Assembly (NCBI GenBank): GCA_902519255.1
Contig: CABYIV010000002.1
Location: 77,588 to 141,587 of the forward strand
Reading direction: 5' to 3'
DNA from: an uncultured Pelagibacteraceae bacterium
Lineage (GTDB): Bacteria; Pseudomonadota; Alphaproteobacteria; Pelagibacterales; Pelagibacteraceae
DNA length: 64,000 bases
The notes beneath the pieces were generated by a model, which did not search any database, was not told the DNA's origin, and saw nothing but the letters and a program-made list of their open reading frames with translations. The translations under genes and the position numbers were made by a program. The stretch's first letter is position 1, and the number at the start of each line of letters is the position of its first letter. Below, one piece after another: positions 48,613-57,860 of the stretch.

Positions 48613-48613
48613 A

Positions 48614-49087
48614 ATGAATTTTATTTTAAAAAGAAAAAATATTTATTTATTAATTTTTATATACTCAATTATTGCCATATTATCTGCGATCTATATTGAA
48701 AAAGTTCTTGGTTATTTGCCATGTAAATTATGTATTTATCAAAGAATTCCTTTTTTAGTAGCGATCTTTATTTGTTTTTTAGGATATAACTATATTAAAT
48801 CTGATAGAATATTAATTGCTTTAATCATTACATTCACACTGAGCACTGCTCTTGCAGGATATCATTTCGGTATAGAAAATGGCATTTTTGATGAATATGC
48901 TGGTTGTACAAACACAAATATAGATATCACGGATAAAGAAAAAATAATCGAAAGTCTTGAAATGGTTAAAAATTGTAAAGATGTAGATTTTACTATTTTA
49001 GGCATATCTTTATCTGGATTGAATTTTTTAACATCTTTACTAATTGTATTATTTTCGCTAAGAGCTCTTGTTTATGAAAAAGACTAA
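48614..49087 (+). CDS. dsbB: DsbB-family disulfide bond formation protein
   Basis: DsbB reoxidises periplasmic DsbA with ubiquinone. The 157-residue protein has four membrane segments. The first periplasmic loop pair is C-x-x-C in LPCKLCIYQR (about 35-44) after the first helix; the second pair is Cys in YAGCTNTN and VKNCKDVDF, as expected. The quinone-contact Arg follows CIYQ. DsbA is not in this window. It overlaps coq7 by 14 bases. Confidence 0.88.
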   Translation: MNFILKRKNIYLLIFIYSIIAILSAIYIEKVLGYLPCKLCIYQRIPFLVAIFICFLGYNYIKSDRILIALIITFTLSTALAGYHFGIENGIFDEYAGCTNTNIDITDKEKIIESLEMVKNCKDVDFTILGISLSGLNFLTSLLIVLFSLRALVYEKD

Positions 49088-49607
49088 CAAGAAGAAATTA
49101 GAAGAATTTATTAGAGTTGATCACGCAGGTGAAAGAGGTGCAATTAAAATATATGAAGGTCAACTTTTAGCACTGAAAACATTTAAAAAGGATCCTGAAC
49201 TATTAAAATTGGTAGAAGAAATGAGAGAACATGAGCAAGAACATAGTGATTTTTTTGAAAATGAAATCAGAGAAAGAAATATAAAACCAACTAAATTTTT
49301 ACCATTATGGGATTTATTAGGAGTAGGTTTAGGTTTCGGCTCAACAATATTAGGAAAAAAGGCAGCAATGCTATGTACAGCATCTGTTGAGGAAGTAATT
49401 GATAAACATTACCAAAGTCAAATAGATCAATTGCAAGATGATGAGAAAAAACTTAGAGAAAAAATTAAAAAATTTAGAGCTGATGAATTGGAACATAAAG
49501 ATATTGCATATGAGCACGGCGCAACAAAAAAAGGATTATATTCAGTAATGGATAAAATTATTAAAACGGGCTCAAAAATTGCTATAAATATCTCTGAAAA
49601 AATTTAA
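49074..49607 (+). CDS. coq7: COQ7-type demethoxyubiquinone hydroxylase
   Basis: This diiron enzyme inserts the last ring hydroxyl in ubiquinone synthesis. The ATG at 49074 gives 177 residues beginning MKKTNKKKLEEFIRVDHAGERGA. Diiron ligands are visible: Glu in HAGERGA, EHEQEH with E-x-x-H, Glu in SVEEVIDKHY and DELEHKD. A TTG two codons upstream is a weaker start. It follows dsbB, itself a quinone user. ubiE and ubiB for the same pathway are 10 kb away. Confidence 0.92.
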   Translation: MKKTNKKKLEEFIRVDHAGERGAIKIYEGQLLALKTFKKDPELLKLVEEMREHEQEHSDFFENEIRERNIKPTKFLPLWDLLGVGLGFGSTILGKKAAMLCTASVEEVIDKHYQSQIDQLQDDEKKLREKIKKFRADELEHKDIAYEHGATKKGLYSVMDKIIKTGSKIAINISEKI

Positions 49608-50176
49608 CTAGGATCTAATTCCACATCCCAATACAAATAATCCATCCAACTACTATGGAGAAAATTAGGAGGAAAATTCTTCCCATTTCTGTGAAGATCT
49701 TCTGTAGTTGGTTGAAAAGGCCATTGATTTAACTTCATTCCTGAATTTTTTAGTAATCTTCCACCTTTTTTTACATTACACGCTGAACAAGCAGTAACAA
49801 CATTTTCCCAATCAGTTTTCCCTCCTTTTGATCTAGGGAGAAGATGGTCAAAAGTTAGCTCTTCATTACTTCCACAATATTGACAACTGAACTTATCTCG
49901 TAGAAAAACATTAAATCTTGTGAAATTTGGATTTGAACGAGGCTTTATAAAAGATTTTAAAGCTATAACACTAGGTAACTGCATAGAGAATGACGGGCTT
50001 CTTATCATTCTATCATAATGACTTACAATTGAGACTCTATCTAAAAATACAGATTTAATAGCGTCTTGCCATGACCATAATGATAAAGGATAATAACTTA
50101 ATGGTCTATAATCTGCGTTAAGAACTAGAGCCGGACATTTTTCAAGTGAAAGGTTTTCATTGATCATCAGAGTCAT
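49604..50176 (-). CDS. HNH endonuclease family protein
   Basis: A 190-residue protein with an HNH nuclease fold. The core FSCQYCGSNEELTFDHLLPRSKGGKTDWENVVTACSACN (about 97-134) has two zinc CxxC pairs around the catalytic DH and the ENVV segment. The N-terminal half (ALVLNADYRPLSYYPLSLWSW) is shared with a widespread alphaproteobacterial single-copy HNH protein of unknown role. There is no toxin-antitoxin or mobile context. It converges on coq7 with a four-base overlap. Confidence 0.87.
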   Translation of the reverse strand: MTLMINENLSLEKCPALVLNADYRPLSYYPLSLWSWQDAIKSVFLDRVSIVSHYDRMIRSPSFSMQLPSVIALKSFIKPRSNPNFTRFNVFLRDKFSCQYCGSNEELTFDHLLPRSKGGKTDWENVVTACSACNVKKGGRLLKNSGMKLNQWPFQPTTEDLHRNGKNFPPNFLHSSWMDYLYWDVELDPS

Positions 50177-50234
50177 AATTATTTAATATATTATATATTA
50201 TTATTAATCAATGTAACAAAAAAGTTAATTCTCT

Positions 50235-50891
50235 TTAAATATCAAAATTATCTTTGATAAATTTTAATGCATTACTTGAAGCCTCAACTGGTATATGATG
50301 GTCGCAGTCTTTGATCATTGAAGTTTCTATACTAATATTATTGCGTGTAAAAAAATCTTTTGCTTCCAATAAATTATAGGGTGGAACTATTTCATCATTT
50401 TCGCCATGAATTAATAAAGTTTTTGTTTTAGAAATTAATCTTAAACTAAGATCCTCTTTATCAATAATCTTTCCAGAAAATCCAACAATGCAATTAAAGG
50501 GATCTTTAGAAGTTAAGCCCAAGTTAATTGACATCATGCAGCCCTGACTAAATCCAGATAAACATATCTTTGAATTTTCCAAATTATATTCTGCTTTAAT
50601 TTCTTCAATGTATTTTCTTAATTTGTCTTCAGCTTTTTTTACTTCATTTAAAATATAATTTTTATCATTTGTTTCTAAATCAAACCATTGATAACCAATT
50701 GGATTAATTTTACATGGTTCATGTCCATTCGGACATAAGAATATTGTATTAGTTAAAAACCTTTTCCAATTCAGAGTTAACATGCTTATATCTTTTCCAT
50801 CTCCACCATATCCATGAAGTAAAATTACTGCATTTTTGATGTCAGACCCATTTTCAGGTTTTATAATTGTTGATTCAAGGCAAAATGTCAT
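50235..50891 (-). CDS. Carboxylesterase/phospholipase-type alpha/beta hydrolase
   Basis: A 218-residue member of the small carboxylesterase (EstB/lysophospholipase) family. LLHGYGGDGKD (about 24-34), nucleophile GFSQGCMMS (Ser at about 116), Asp in HGENDEIVPP and His in DCDHHIPVEA give a complete catalytic set. No signal peptide is visible, so it is cytoplasmic. Substrate is unknown. Confidence 0.87.
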   Translation of the reverse strand: MTFCLESTIIKPENGSDIKNAVILLHGYGGDGKDISMLTLNWKRFLTNTIFLCPNGHEPCKINPIGYQWFDLETNDKNYILNEVKKAEDKLRKYIEEIKAEYNLENSKICLSGFSQGCMMSINLGLTSKDPFNCIVGFSGKIIDKEDLSLRLISKTKTLLIHGENDEIVPPYNLLEAKDFFTRNNISIETSMIKDCDHHIPVEASSNALKFIKDNFDI

Positions 50892-50940
50892 AGATAAGTA
50901 ATTATGTTTTTTTATTTTAAAAAGAAACTAAAATCAAAGC

Positions 50941-51141
50941 ATGATTTCTGAAATATTTGTCAAAATTGCAGCGATTGTTTTGCTTGCAGCTGTAGCTGTA
51001 GTCTTAATTCTTGGAATTAGAACTCTTTTTAAAGGAGACGGAGATAAAAAAACATCTAATAAATTAATGCAGCTTAGAGTTTTACTACAATTTGTTGCTA
51101 TAATTGTGCTTGTAGCATTAGCTTACTTTTATAAAAATTAA
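50941..51141 (+). CDS. HIG1-like twin-transmembrane protein
   Basis: A 66-residue protein with two membrane helices (about 5-26 and 47-63) and a short polar loop containing GDGDKKTSNKLMQLRVLLQF. The loop plus the helix start (LMQLRVLLQ) matches the bacterial HIG1/twin-transmembrane pattern RxRxxxQ, with the first Arg replaced by Gln. HIG1 proteins associate with respiratory complexes, including cytochrome oxidase, in mitochondria and alphaproteobacteria. It lies between two leftward genes and converges on tlpA with a four-base overlap. Confidence 0.75.
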   Translation: MISEIFVKIAAIVLLAAVAVVLILGIRTLFKGDGDKKTSNKLMQLRVLLQFVAIIVLVALAYFYKN

Positions 51142-51668
51142 TTTAATTCATTTAACCAATTTAAAAATTCATCACTGTTAAAATCTATTGAGCCAACAAT
51201 TCTTGCAAACTCATAACCATTTTTATCAATGAATAGTGTTGTGGGTATTCCTCTTAATTTTAAATTTTTTGCAATTCCAGCACCATCACCAACAAAAACT
51301 TGTAATTCTTCTATGAGCAGTTCATCAAAAAACTTTTTTGATTTACTAATATTTTCTCCACCTATATTTATTGGGATAATCTTTAATTTTTTTTCATCCT
51401 TAAGTTTTTGAAGATTACTTAAAGATGGCATTTCCTCTCTACAAGGCGCACACCATGTTGCCCAAAAATTCAGAATAATTAATTCAGACTCAAAATCTTT
51501 CAAATTAACTTTATTTCCAGCCTCATTTAAAAAATCAAAAAACTTAATTTTTTGTTTTTTCTCATAAATTATTAGATTTTTTATATTAGGCGCTTCTATT
51601 GAATATGAATAACTAAGTGATATGAAGTAAAGTAATATTATTTTAATGGATATAAATATAAATTTCAT
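51138..51668 (-). CDS. TlpA/ResA-like membrane-anchored thioredoxin
   Basis: A 176-residue periplasmic thiol-disulfide reductase. The ATG at 51668 opens a signal/anchor (MKFIFISIKIILLYFISLS), and the longer frame upstream starts with a TTG inside the argH region. The thioredoxin fold has the active site NFWATWCAPCREEMPSL (about 77-93) and the cis-Pro in GIPTTLF. Relatives act in cytochrome c or oxidase assembly. It is divergent from argH with a 19-base gap, an arrangement common in alphaproteobacteria. Confidence 0.88.
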   Translation of the reverse strand: MKFIFISIKIILLYFISLSYSYSIEAPNIKNLIIYEKKQKIKFFDFLNEAGNKVNLKDFESELIILNFWATWCAPCREEMPSLSNLQKLKDEKKLKIIPINIGGENISKSKKFFDELLIEELQVFVGDGAGIAKNLKLRGIPTTLFIDKNGYEFARIVGSIDFNSDEFLNWLNELN

Positions 51669-51687
51669 AAATTTGTAATTGAATAAC

Positions 51688-53076
51688 ATGAGTAAAAATA
51701 AAAACAATAAACCAATTTGGGGTACAAGAATTAAGAAGAATGCGTCAACTTTATTTAAAAAAGTTGGTGGTTCATTGCAAATAGATAAAAGACTATTTAA
51801 AGAAGATATCGAGGGATCAATTGCTCATGTCGAAATGCTTCACAAACAGAAAATTATAAATTTCAGGATAAAAAATAAAATAATTTGGGGATTAAAAAGA
51901 ATTAAAAATGAAATTGTAAAAAAGAAATTCAATTTTAATTATGATTTAGAGGATATTCATATGAATATAGAAAACAGATTATTTGAACTTATTGGTGATG
52001 ATGCTGGATATGTTCATACTGCTAGATCTAGAAATGATCAGGTAATTACCGACCTTAAATTATGGTTAAAAGAAGCAACAAAAAAAATAATAATTTTATT
52101 AGATAATACAAATTCAAATATTCTAAATCTTGCACAAAAAAATATCAGAACAATTATGCCAGGATTTACACATTTAAAAAATGCACAACCACTATCTTTG
52201 GCACATTATCTACTAGCATATGTTGAAATGTTTAAGAGGGATAAGAAAAAATTTAAGAATAATTTAGAATTTTTAGATGAAAATCCTTTAGGTGTAGGGG
52301 CTTTATCTGGCACCTCTTTTAAAATTGACAGAAATTACACCACAAAAAAACTTAAATTTAAAAAACCAACAAACAATTCTGTAGATACTGTATCTGATAG
52401 AGATTTTGTTTTAGACTTTTTGTATTCTTCTCTGGCTTGCTCTTTACACATTTCTAGAATTGCTGAAGAACTAATAATTTGGAATTCTGATGCATTTAAC
52501 TTGATAACTTTAAATGATAAATTAGTAACCGGTTCTTCTATAATGCCACAAAAAAAGAATCCTGATCCATTGGAATATTTGAGAGGTAAAACTGGAATAT
52601 TTATTGGAAATATGAATTCCATGATTTCAATATTAAAGGGCTTACCCTTATCATATTTTAAAGATTTACAGGATGACAAAGAAATTGTTTTTAAAACAAA
52701 TGATCAATTAAAAATATCGCTATCATTATTGAATGATGTATTAAAAAATTTAATAATAAATAAAAAAAATATGCTATCCCTTGCGGAAAGAGGATTTACT
52801 ACAGCTACAGATTTATCTGATTACATTGTAAGAGAACTTGGATATCCATTTAGAAAGGCATACATACAAACAGCAAAAATAATTAATCTAGCTGAAAAAA
52901 AAAACAAAAAACTTCACGAGCTAGAATTGAAAGAAATAAATCAAATTGAGCCAAAACTTACATTAAATGTTTATAAAATACTAAACCTAGAAAATTCAAT
53001 TAATTCAAAAAAATCTTATGGCGGAACTTCTTTTGAGAACGTTAAGAAAATGATAAAAAAAGCAAAAAATGAGTAA
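51688..53076 (+). CDS. argH: Argininosuccinate lyase
   Basis: Last step of arginine synthesis: argininosuccinate to arginine and fumarate. The ATG at 51688 gives 462 residues. Fumarase-superfamily regions are visible: HTARSRNDQV (about 108-117), TIMPGFTHLKNAQPLSLAHY and the signature GSSIMPQKKNPDPLE (about 278-292) with the catalytic Ser. It overlaps the following lipoprotein gene by eight bases. Confidence 0.96.
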   Translation: MSKNKNNKPIWGTRIKKNASTLFKKVGGSLQIDKRLFKEDIEGSIAHVEMLHKQKIINFRIKNKIIWGLKRIKNEIVKKKFNFNYDLEDIHMNIENRLFELIGDDAGYVHTARSRNDQVITDLKLWLKEATKKIIILLDNTNSNILNLAQKNIRTIMPGFTHLKNAQPLSLAHYLLAYVEMFKRDKKKFKNNLEFLDENPLGVGALSGTSFKIDRNYTTKKLKFKKPTNNSVDTVSDRDFVLDFLYSSLACSLHISRIAEELIIWNSDAFNLITLNDKLVTGSSIMPQKKNPDPLEYLRGKTGIFIGNMNSMISILKGLPLSYFKDLQDDKEIVFKTNDQLKISLSLLNDVLKNLIINKKNMLSLAERGFTTATDLSDYIVRELGYPFRKAYIQTAKIINLAEKKNKKLHELELKEINQIEPKLTLNVYKILNLENSINSKKSYGGTSFENVKKMIKKAKNE

Positions 53077-53185
53077 AAAAATTTTAATTATTATACTTTG
53101 TTTATATTTTGTAGTTGCTTGTGGGCGTAAAGGCGATCCAGAGTATAAATCTGAATTAAGTAAGAATATTCAAAAAGTATTATGA
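53069..53185 (+). CDS. LptM/YifL-like small lipoprotein, 38 aa
   Basis: A short ORF of 38 residues begins MSKKILIIILCLYFVVACGRKGDPEYKS. A hydrophobic signal is followed by the lipobox VVAC (Cys at 18) and the GRKGDP motif typical of LptM/YifL, a lipoprotein that helps maturation of the outer-membrane LPS translocon LptDE. It starts eight bases before the argH stop and its own stop overlaps the lysA start (ATGA), so it is embedded in the argH-lysA unit, the same place as in many proteobacteria. Confidence 0.85.
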   Translation: MSKKILIIILCLYFVVACGRKGDPEYKSELSKNIQKVL

Positions 53186-54396
53186 GATATATAAAAAATA
53201 AATTTTTTATTGAAGGAAAAAACGTTGAAAGTCTGACAAAAAAATTTAATACACCTCTATACTGCTACTCTTATAAAAATTTAAGAGAAAATGTAGAGAA
53301 TTTTAAAAAAGCTTTTAAGGAAATTAAACCTTTAATTTGTTTTTCTGTAAAATCTAATTCAAATATTTCACTATTAAAAGAAATAAAAAAACTTGGCCTT
53401 GGGGCAGATGTAGTATCAAAGGGTGAATTATATGCATCACTTAAAGCTGGTATTGATAAAAATAAGATAGTTTTCTCTGGAGTTGGTAAAACAAGAGATG
53501 AAATTGAGTACGCAATTAAGCAAAAAATATTATTAATAAATTCTGAGTCATTGAGTGAAGTTTTGGTGATTGAAGCGGCTGCAAAAAAACTAAATAAAGT
53601 TGTTGATATAGGACTAAGATTAAATCCAGATACTGATGCTGAAACATTGAAACAAATTTCAACTGGTAAAAGTGAAAATAAATTTGGTGTAGATAAAAAG
53701 ACTTTTGTAAAAATTATTAATTTGATAAAACAATCAAAATTTATAAATATTAAATGCTTAAGCGTTCATATCGGTAGTCAAATCTTAAACCACAAACCCT
53801 ACGAAAAAATGCTAAATGTTCTTGATAAACTTTTAAAAAATTTAGATTATAAATTTGAGATCATTGATTTAGGTGGTGGGATGGGGATAAACTATGATAA
53901 TAAAACGAAAAAACTTAATTATACAAAATATAAAAAATCAATAATTAAATTTAAAAATAAATACAATTGTAAAATAATTTTTGAACCTGGAAGATCTATA
54001 ATTGGAAATGTTGGTATACTTGCATCTAAAGTAATTTATTTAAAACATAACAAAACAAAAACATTTGTAATATTAGATGCAGCAATGAATGATTTGATAA
54101 GACCAGCTTTGTATAATGCAAAACATAGGATAATTCCATCCCTAAGAAATATGTCACGATCAAAGAAAATATTAGAATTTGTAGGCCCAGTATGTGAAAC
54201 AACTGATAAATTTTTAACAGAAAGGAAATTTCAGAATATAAAAGAAAATGATATTATGATTATTTGCGATACAGGTGCCTATGGTTATTCATTATCATCT
54301 AATTATAATCTTAGATTAAGGCCTGCTGAAATTTTGATTAAAGGAAATAGAGTAAAGATTATAAGAAAAAGACAAAACATAAAAGATATTATCTAA
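53182..54396 (+). CDS. lysA: Diaminopimelate decarboxylase
   Basis: Final step of lysine synthesis, PLP-dependent. The 404-residue protein shows the PLP Lys in CFSVKSNSN (about 53-61, usual form YAVKAN), LGADVVSKGEL, HIGSQI, the glycine-rich LGGGMGINY, EPGRSIIGNVG and CETTDKF with the inter-subunit Cys. Ends DTGAYGYSLSSNYN are standard. It follows the lipoprotein with a four-base overlap. Confidence 0.96.
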   Translation: MRYIKNKFFIEGKNVESLTKKFNTPLYCYSYKNLRENVENFKKAFKEIKPLICFSVKSNSNISLLKEIKKLGLGADVVSKGELYASLKAGIDKNKIVFSGVGKTRDEIEYAIKQKILLINSESLSEVLVIEAAAKKLNKVVDIGLRLNPDTDAETLKQISTGKSENKFGVDKKTFVKIINLIKQSKFINIKCLSVHIGSQILNHKPYEKMLNVLDKLLKNLDYKFEIIDLGGGMGINYDNKTKKLNYTKYKKSIIKFKNKYNCKIIFEPGRSIIGNVGILASKVIYLKHNKTKTFVILDAAMNDLIRPALYNAKHRIIPSLRNMSRSKKILEFVGPVCETTDKFLTERKFQNIKENDIMIICDTGAYGYSLSSNYNLRLRPAEILIKGNRVKIIRKRQNIKDII

Positions 54397-54409
54397 CTTA
54401 AAACTTATA

Positions 54410-55108
54410 ATGAGAAATATCCTCTTTAAAAGTATATTTTTTTCTGGATTAATTTTAATATGTATTATTTTTCTTCCATCTTTATTACTACCTAAGAAAA
54501 TCACTCTTTTTGGAGGTAAACTTTTTGGATACTGGTCCTCATTCTGTTTAAAAATTTTTTTCTCAACCAGCATAGTAATAAAAGGTCAAGAAAACATAAT
54601 TGATAACGAAAATTTCTTTATCGCATGCTCTCATCAATCGATGTTTGAAACTTTTTTTTTACAAACAATATTTAATTCACCAATTTTTATTCTTAAAAAA
54701 GAACTATTAAATATTCCGATATTTGGTTGGTATTTAAGAAAGATAGATTCTATTTCTGTGAATAGAAATAAAGTTTCTAGAGAAAACCTTAATTTTACTG
54801 AAAAAATTAAAGAAGTTATGGAAAAAACAAAAAGACCTATAATAATTTTTCCACAAGCTACTCGAGTTCTACCAGATGAAATTATTCCTTTTAAAAAGGG
54901 AGTTGGAAGAATTTACAGAGAATTAAATGTAAAATGTCAACCCGTCGCTATTGACTCTGGAAGAGTATGGCCAAAATCTGGAAAGATGGAGCCCAATAAA
55001 ACGATTACTATTTCTATTTTAAAACCAATTAATACAGGTATAGAAGAAACAGAATTTGTAAAATTATTGCAAAAAGAAATTTATTCGGAGCTTGGTCTTG
55101 CTAACTAA
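54410..55108 (+). CDS. plsC: 1-acyl-sn-glycerol-3-phosphate acyltransferase
   Basis: It adds the second acyl chain in phosphatidic acid synthesis. The 232-residue protein has an N-terminal membrane segment (LFKSIFFSGLILICIIFLPS). The catalytic box is CSHQSMFETF, an HX4E version of the common HX4D, as seen in other alphaproteobacterial PlsC. The glycerol-phosphate motif is FPQATR rather than FPEGTR. It starts 13 bases after lysA and converges on dnaN with a four-base overlap. Confidence 0.88.
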   Translation: MRNILFKSIFFSGLILICIIFLPSLLLPKKITLFGGKLFGYWSSFCLKIFFSTSIVIKGQENIIDNENFFIACSHQSMFETFFLQTIFNSPIFILKKELLNIPIFGWYLRKIDSISVNRNKVSRENLNFTEKIKEVMEKTKRPIIIFPQATRVLPDEIIPFKKGVGRIYRELNVKCQPVAIDSGRVWPKSGKMEPNKTITISILKPINTGIEETEFVKLLQKEIYSELGLAN

Positions 55109-56217
55109 CCTTTCATAGGCATTACAACATAAATACTATCAAAGTCTGCAGGATCTTTTATTAATGCAGGAGATCCAGTATCTTTCAAATATATTTCAAT
55201 ATTATCACCATTTAGTTGGGATGCTATATCAAGCAAATATCTAGAGTTAAAACTTATATCTAAATCTGTCTCAAATTTTACAGATAGGCTTTCTTTACCA
55301 TCACCACTGTTAGTGTTATTGACAGATAAATCTAAATTATCTTTAGTCAAATTAAATTTTACACCATCTTTTTTATCTAGAGAAACTGATGCTACTCTGT
55401 CGACGGAATTTAGAAAAGATTTTAGATTTATTTCAAGTTTTTTTTGATTCTCTCTAGGGATAACTTGAATATAATTAGGGAATTTTCCATCGATTAATTT
55501 AGATATCAAAATACTATTATTAAGTTCAAATTTAATTTTGGATTTAATATTTGAAACTTTAACCTCGCCATCATAATCCTCTAGAAGAGAACATAATTGA
55601 AATATAGTTTTTTTTGGAAGTATTACTGGTTCAAATTCAATTTTGTTTTTTAGTCTTATTTTTGAGATAGACATTCTATGGCTATCTGTTGCGGCTGCAG
55701 TTAAAAAATTCTTATCATCTGTTTGGGTTTGATGGAAAAAAATACCACTAAGATAATGTCTTGTTTCATCATTCGAAATCGAGAATTTACATTTATTTAA
55801 AAGTTTTAATAAATCTTTTGAATTTATAGTAAATTCATTTTCATTGAAATTTTCATCTGTAATTGGAAATTCAGATGCATTAATTGAATTTAAATTAAAT
55901 AGAGATTTATTTGATTCTAATTGTAATTTACTATCTCCAGTGTTTTCAAAATTTATCTGACTACCAGAGGGTATTTTTCTTACAATATCAAACATAATTG
56001 ATGAAGAAGTGGTTGTTTTGCCTTCATCAAAAATTTTAATATTTGCAATTTCATTTACAAATATTAAATCTAAATCTGTTGCTGTAATTTTTAACTTAGA
56101 ATTTGCTGCCTCTATCAAAATATTTGAAAGTATAGGTAAAGTGCTTCTTTTTTCTATTACACCCTGACAATAACCTAAAGATTTTTGCAAATCCTGTTGA
56201 TTAACACTAAATTTCAT
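55105..56217 (-). CDS. dnaN: DNA polymerase III beta subunit (sliding clamp)
   Basis: The clamp tethers polymerase III to DNA. The 370-residue length fits the three-domain ring subunit: MKFSVNQQDLQKSL at the N-terminus, TRHYLSGIFFH in the middle domain, and the terminal YVVMPMKG-like end. Its start overlaps the dnaA end by 11 bases, the normal dnaA-dnaN order. No recF follows; the next gene is convergent plsC. Confidence 0.96.
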   Translation of the reverse strand: MKFSVNQQDLQKSLGYCQGVIEKRSTLPILSNILIEAANSKLKITATDLDLIFVNEIANIKIFDEGKTTTSSSIMFDIVRKIPSGSQINFENTGDSKLQLESNKSLFNLNSINASEFPITDENFNENEFTINSKDLLKLLNKCKFSISNDETRHYLSGIFFHQTQTDDKNFLTAAATDSHRMSISKIRLKNKIEFEPVILPKKTIFQLCSLLEDYDGEVKVSNIKSKIKFELNNSILISKLIDGKFPNYIQVIPRENQKKLEINLKSFLNSVDRVASVSLDKKDGVKFNLTKDNLDLSVNNTNSGDGKESLSVKFETDLDISFNSRYLLDIASQLNGDNIEIYLKDTGSPALIKDPADFDSIYVVMPMKG

Positions 56218-57616
56218 TTTCTTGTTTGTATAATATTTTATTCTTTAGGCTATCAATGCTTAAATTTAATTCATTATCGTCTTTTCTTAATTTTTCTATT
56301 GTTTTAACTGAATGAATAACAGTTGTGTGATCTCTATTAGCAAATGATCGACCTATCTCTGGTAAAGATTTAGATGTCAGCATTTTTGCTAAATAAATAG
56401 CAGTTTGTCTTGGTCTTACAAGGTATCTTGACCTTCTTGGTGACAACATTTCGTTTTTACTTATTTTAAAATATTTACAGACTATTGTTTGAATATTGTC
56501 TATATCAACTTTATTTTCTGTTAAATTTAATAGATCTTTTAATATTACTTTTACCTCTGACATTGAAGGTGTTTTTCCATAAATTCTTGAGAAAGATACT
56601 ATTCTATTAAATGCACCTACAAGTTCTCTGATACTAGTGTTAACTTCAGTACTAATAAATTTTATGATCTCATCACTGATTTTAATATTATTTGGATCAT
56701 GAATTCCAAGATCTTCATTTTTGGATTTTATTATATTGTATCTTAATTCAAAATCAGCATTTTGAATATCAACTACTAGTCCTCCTGAAAATCTAGATTT
56801 AATTCTCTCTTGTATTCTAGTTAATTTGTTTGGTGGTCTATCTGCTGATACTATAATTTGTGATCCTTTCTCTAACAAAACATTAAATGTGTGGAAAAAC
56901 TCTTCTTGCATAGCTTCTTTTCCATTCATAAATTGAATATCATCAATCAAAAATATGTCAGTATTTCTAAAATACTCTTTAAACTTTACCATATCATTAG
57001 ATTTTATCGATTTTACAAATTGATACATAAATCTTTCAGCTGAAATAAACATTACTTTATTTTTTTCTTTCAAACTTAATCCAATTGCATTTAACAAATG
57101 TGTCTTGCCCATTCCTACTCCACTATAAATATATAGAGGATTATAATAAGCTATTTGTTCTGAGACTTTTTTTGCAGCTTCAAAAGCTAATTTATTACTT
57201 TTCCCTAGCAAGAAATTCTCAAAGTTTTTATTTGGATCAATTCGATTATATTGAAGATATGAATCTTTAATAAATGAAACCTTTTCATTATCAGATGAAT
57301 TATCTGGTTTTATTTCATCAGTATTTTTGTTATTTATATTCTCGTTAATCACAAATTCTATTCTGGAAATATCTTTTTTATATAATTTAATTATTTGTAA
57401 TATTTGATCTAAATATCTTGAGGTTATCCAGTCTCTGATAAATCTTGTCGAAACGGATAATAAAACATAATTTTTAAACTCATCAACCAAATCAATTTTT
57501 TTTAACCAACTATCATAAATCTCAGAACCAAACTTATTTTTCATTTCATTTTGTAATAATTTCCAATCTATCTTATTAATATTGTCTGATTTAATGTTAG
57601 TGAGATTATTTTTCAT
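56207..57616 (-). CDS. dnaA: Chromosomal replication initiator DnaA
   Basis: DnaA opens the replication origin. The 469-residue protein has domain I (about 1-90), a linker rich in Asn/Asp, the AAA+ domain with Walker A SGVGMGKTHLLNAIG (about 164-178) and Walker B FLIDDIQF, and the C-terminal DNA-binding domain with the signature RDHTTVIHSVKTI. It overlaps dnaN. The 244 bases upstream hold no obvious DnaA-box cluster. Confidence 0.97.
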   Translation of the reverse strand: MKNNLTNIKSDNINKIDWKLLQNEMKNKFGSEIYDSWLKKIDLVDEFKNYVLLSVSTRFIRDWITSRYLDQILQIIKLYKKDISRIEFVINENINNKNTDEIKPDNSSDNEKVSFIKDSYLQYNRIDPNKNFENFLLGKSNKLAFEAAKKVSEQIAYYNPLYIYSGVGMGKTHLLNAIGLSLKEKNKVMFISAERFMYQFVKSIKSNDMVKFKEYFRNTDIFLIDDIQFMNGKEAMQEEFFHTFNVLLEKGSQIIVSADRPPNKLTRIQERIKSRFSGGLVVDIQNADFELRYNIIKSKNEDLGIHDPNNIKISDEIIKFISTEVNTSIRELVGAFNRIVSFSRIYGKTPSMSEVKVILKDLLNLTENKVDIDNIQTIVCKYFKISKNEMLSPRRSRYLVRPRQTAIYLAKMLTSKSLPEIGRSFANRDHTTVIHSVKTIEKLRKDDNELNLSIDSLKNKILYKQENEI

Positions 57617-57860
57617 GAGAGTCTGTTAAACTCCTATTCATAATTCAATGCAATAAATTTATTTTTATTCTCAAAAAAAAATAAAATTTACAATTGTATA
57701 AATTAATAATTGAATCTGTTTTTAGGGACTTAAAATTAGTAATCTTAAATTTACTTTTTTTATTTTTTTTTTATCTTGAGACTAAAAGATTAAAAGATTC
57801 TTTTTTTAATTGAAAAAATAATCTCTAGGGTTGTAATTTCTTTAAGTAAACTAAAAGTTG
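57617..57860. other. Intergenic region between rpsT and dnaA
   Basis: This 244-base spacer must hold the dnaA promoter. It is very A+T-rich with runs of A and T, and a short direct repeat of AAAGATT (in ACTAAAAGATTAAAAGATTC, about 57780-57799). I looked for DnaA boxes (TTATNCACA) on both strands and saw none with a good match, so a chromosomal origin here is not supported. No ORF is evident. Confidence 0.5.

Noticed and set aside
57617..57860. Possible chromosomal origin upstream of dnaA
   Set aside because: A+T-rich, but no convincing TTATNCACA boxes on either strand and no box spacing pattern; alphaproteobacterial origins are often not beside dnaA.
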